6,107 bases of DNA from Chloroflexota bacterium (GTDB lineage: Bacteria; Chloroflexota; Chloroflexia; Thermomicrobiales; UBA6265): contig JAHWJF010000229.1 in assembly GCA_019348515.1 (NCBI GenBank), positions 1 through 6,107 on the forward strand, given 5' to 3'. Under the pieces are notes generated by a model. The model saw only the letters and a list, made by a program, of their open reading frames with translations. It ran no database searches and was not told where the DNA came from. Positions within the stretch are counted from its first letter, which is position 1, and each line of letters begins with the position of its first letter. The translations under genes and the position numbers were made by a program. Shown piece by piece: positions 5,002-6,107 of this stretch.

Positions 5002-6107
5002 CTGGATCCGGCTGCTCGATCTCAGCCCACTCCCGGTTCTGCACGACGGGAAGCTGCAGAGCCCGCTCCCGGTCGAGATCCAGATTGCCGATGTGCAGCG
5101 AGATGGGCGCCTGCACCCATTTGTAGATGGAACCGAGGAAAAGGCGGGTGAACTTCTCGACCCAGGCCCGGAGCTGATCCCTCGTAGAGCCGGGAAACAT
5201 CGTGACCAATACCTCTTCAACCTCTTCCGGCAGCAGCTTTTCCGCACCAAAGAGATGGAAGCAGGCGTCGAGCACCGGGAAGGGCATCAGCTCGGTTTCG
5301 CCCTCCTGGTCCGGCGCCAGCTCCGGACCGGCCGGTTTGGCCAGGACGAGACCGATGCCCTCATATCCCGTCTGTTCTTGGAGGTAGTCGAGGAGCGCCA
5401 TCACCACGGTCTTCGGGACATTGGCGAGAACGCCGAGGGCACCCTCCAGGTCGCCTCCGATCGTGGTGTAGCCAACGGCCTTCTCGCTCATGTTCCCGGT
5501 TTGCAGGAAGAGCCCACCTGACGAGTTGGACCAATTCCACATCCGCTGGCCGCGAATGCGCGCCTGGATGTTCTGCCTGGTCAGCTCGGTGACCGTTTCA
5601 CCCGGACCAAGCATCGCCTCGGTCGCCGCTAGCTCGCGCTGATACGCCTCGTCAATCGGCACGATCTCCAGCGGAACACCTAGCTCGCGGCAGATCGTCT
5701 CCGCCGCCCGTCGCGTCTCCAACGACGAGTAGCGGGACGGCATATAGAAGGCGCGCAGCAACGTTCCTGGATCCTCTGGCCGGGCCCGACTGGCGTAGCG
5801 ATGGGCAACCAACAGCGTCAGCAGCGAGTCTCGACCGCCCGAGAGCGCCACGCCGATCGAGCGAAAGAAGGGGTTCTTTTCGAAGTAGTCCCCCACGCCC
5901 ATCGTCAGCGCGTCGAGGATCTCCTCGAAAAACGCCTCGCGCGGTAATTGGTGTGGCGCCGGGTCGGGGAGGAAGAAGGAGCCGTACGCCGGGACCGGGT
6001 AGGTGAGCTCAGCACGGCTCACCGCCGTGCTGAACTCGTGCGCCGGCACGTCGATGGTCTTCACCGGCGTGTGGGCCGCGAGGTAGGCCTCGGCATCGAT
6101 ACGCCAG
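4967..6107 (-). CDS. nadE: NAD+ synthetase, synthetase domain (5' end cut off by window)
   Basis: This enzyme makes NAD+ from nicotinic acid adenine dinucleotide, ATP and ammonia (or glutamine), the last step of NAD biosynthesis, in the cytoplasm. The frame is open past the window edge (residues WRIDAEAYLAAHTP precede a GTG at 6064), so 6064 is probably not the true start. The missing part is likely the nitrilase-type glutaminase domain of the two-domain form. The ATP-pyrophosphatase P-loop is SGGRDS (residues 75-80 counted from 6064). Downstream come MPSRYSSLETRRA, QNIQARIRG, SNSSGGLFLQTGNMSEKAVGY and VPKTVV, all in the NadE order. Differences: the usual YGD after AVGY-T is GGD, and the position after TGN-MSE is Lys. 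The last residues lie across the end of the convergent hydrolase gene. The promoter is outside the window. Confidence 0.9.
   Translation of the reverse strand, partial: WRIDAEAYLAAHTPVKTIDVPAHEFSTAVSRAELTYPVPAYGSFFLPDPAPHQLPREAFFEEILDALTMGVGDYFEKNPFFRSIGVALSGGRDSLLTLLVAHRYASRARPEDPGTLLRAFYMPSRYSSLETRRAAETICRELGVPLEIVPIDEAYQRELAATEAMLGPGETVTELTRQNIQARIRGQRMWNWSNSSGGLFLQTGNMSEKAVGYTTIGGDLEGALGVLANVPKTVVMALLDYLQEQTGYEGIGLVLAKPAGPELAPDQEGETELMPFPVLDACFHLFGAEKLLPEEVEEVLVTMFPGSTRDQLRAWVEKFTRLFLGSIYKWVQAPISLHIGNLDLDRERALQLPVVQNREWAEIEQPDPVMSVGSAVPRR

Overview
This is a GC-rich (by eye about 60-65 %), densely packed bacterial window. It holds eight protein-coding genes, two of them cut by the window edges. 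I see no RNA genes, no CRISPR array and no insertion sequence. Frequent GTG starts, 4-nt stop/start overlaps and the gene content suggest a high-GC bacterium. A Chloroflexota (Thermomicrobia/Sphaerobacter-like) or actinobacterial source would fit, but this is an impression rather than a proof.

Region 1 (1-696): the 3' two thirds of a DppC/OppC-type ABC transporter permease. Its ATPase and binding-protein genes are not in view. A 205-nt gap follows. It holds a few AT-rich, promoter-like hexamers and a 12-bp-arm imperfect palindrome (838-869) just upstream of the next gene.

Region 2 (902-2649): a two-gene, translationally coupled unit (GTGA overlap). The first gene is a ureohydrolase of the arginase/agmatinase superfamily and most resembles formimidoylglutamase (HutG). 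The second is a classical short-chain dehydrogenase/reductase. With the upstream permease, this could be a small uptake-and-catabolism cassette for a guanidino or formimino compound or a peptide-like substrate. The substrate cannot be read from the sequence.

Region 3 (2650-3349): a compact type II toxin-antitoxin module. A BrnT-like RNase toxin is followed, with an ATGA overlap, by a BrnA/CopG-type ribbon-helix-helix antitoxin. A perfect tandem 10-bp repeat (GTCTGACATC twice), each copy carrying the palindrome GTC-T-GAC, sits just before the toxin start and is the likely autoregulatory operator. A third GTCTGAC box lies beyond the antitoxin. The antitoxin has a near-perfect Shine-Dalgarno sequence and the toxin has none.

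Region 4 (3405-5001): two tandem alpha/beta hydrolases with intact Ser-Asp-His triads. They overlap by 14 nt and are probably co-translated. Their substrates are unknown.

Region 5 (4967-6107, minus strand): the synthetase half of a nadE-type, probably glutamine-dependent, NAD+ synthetase. It runs off the right edge and overlaps the second hydrolase tail-to-tail by 35 nt.

Nothing here is clearly a wholly new system. The items most worth a second look are the toxin-antitoxin operator architecture, the altered active-site loop of the ureohydrolase, the divergent NAD synthetase motifs and the convergent coding overlap.
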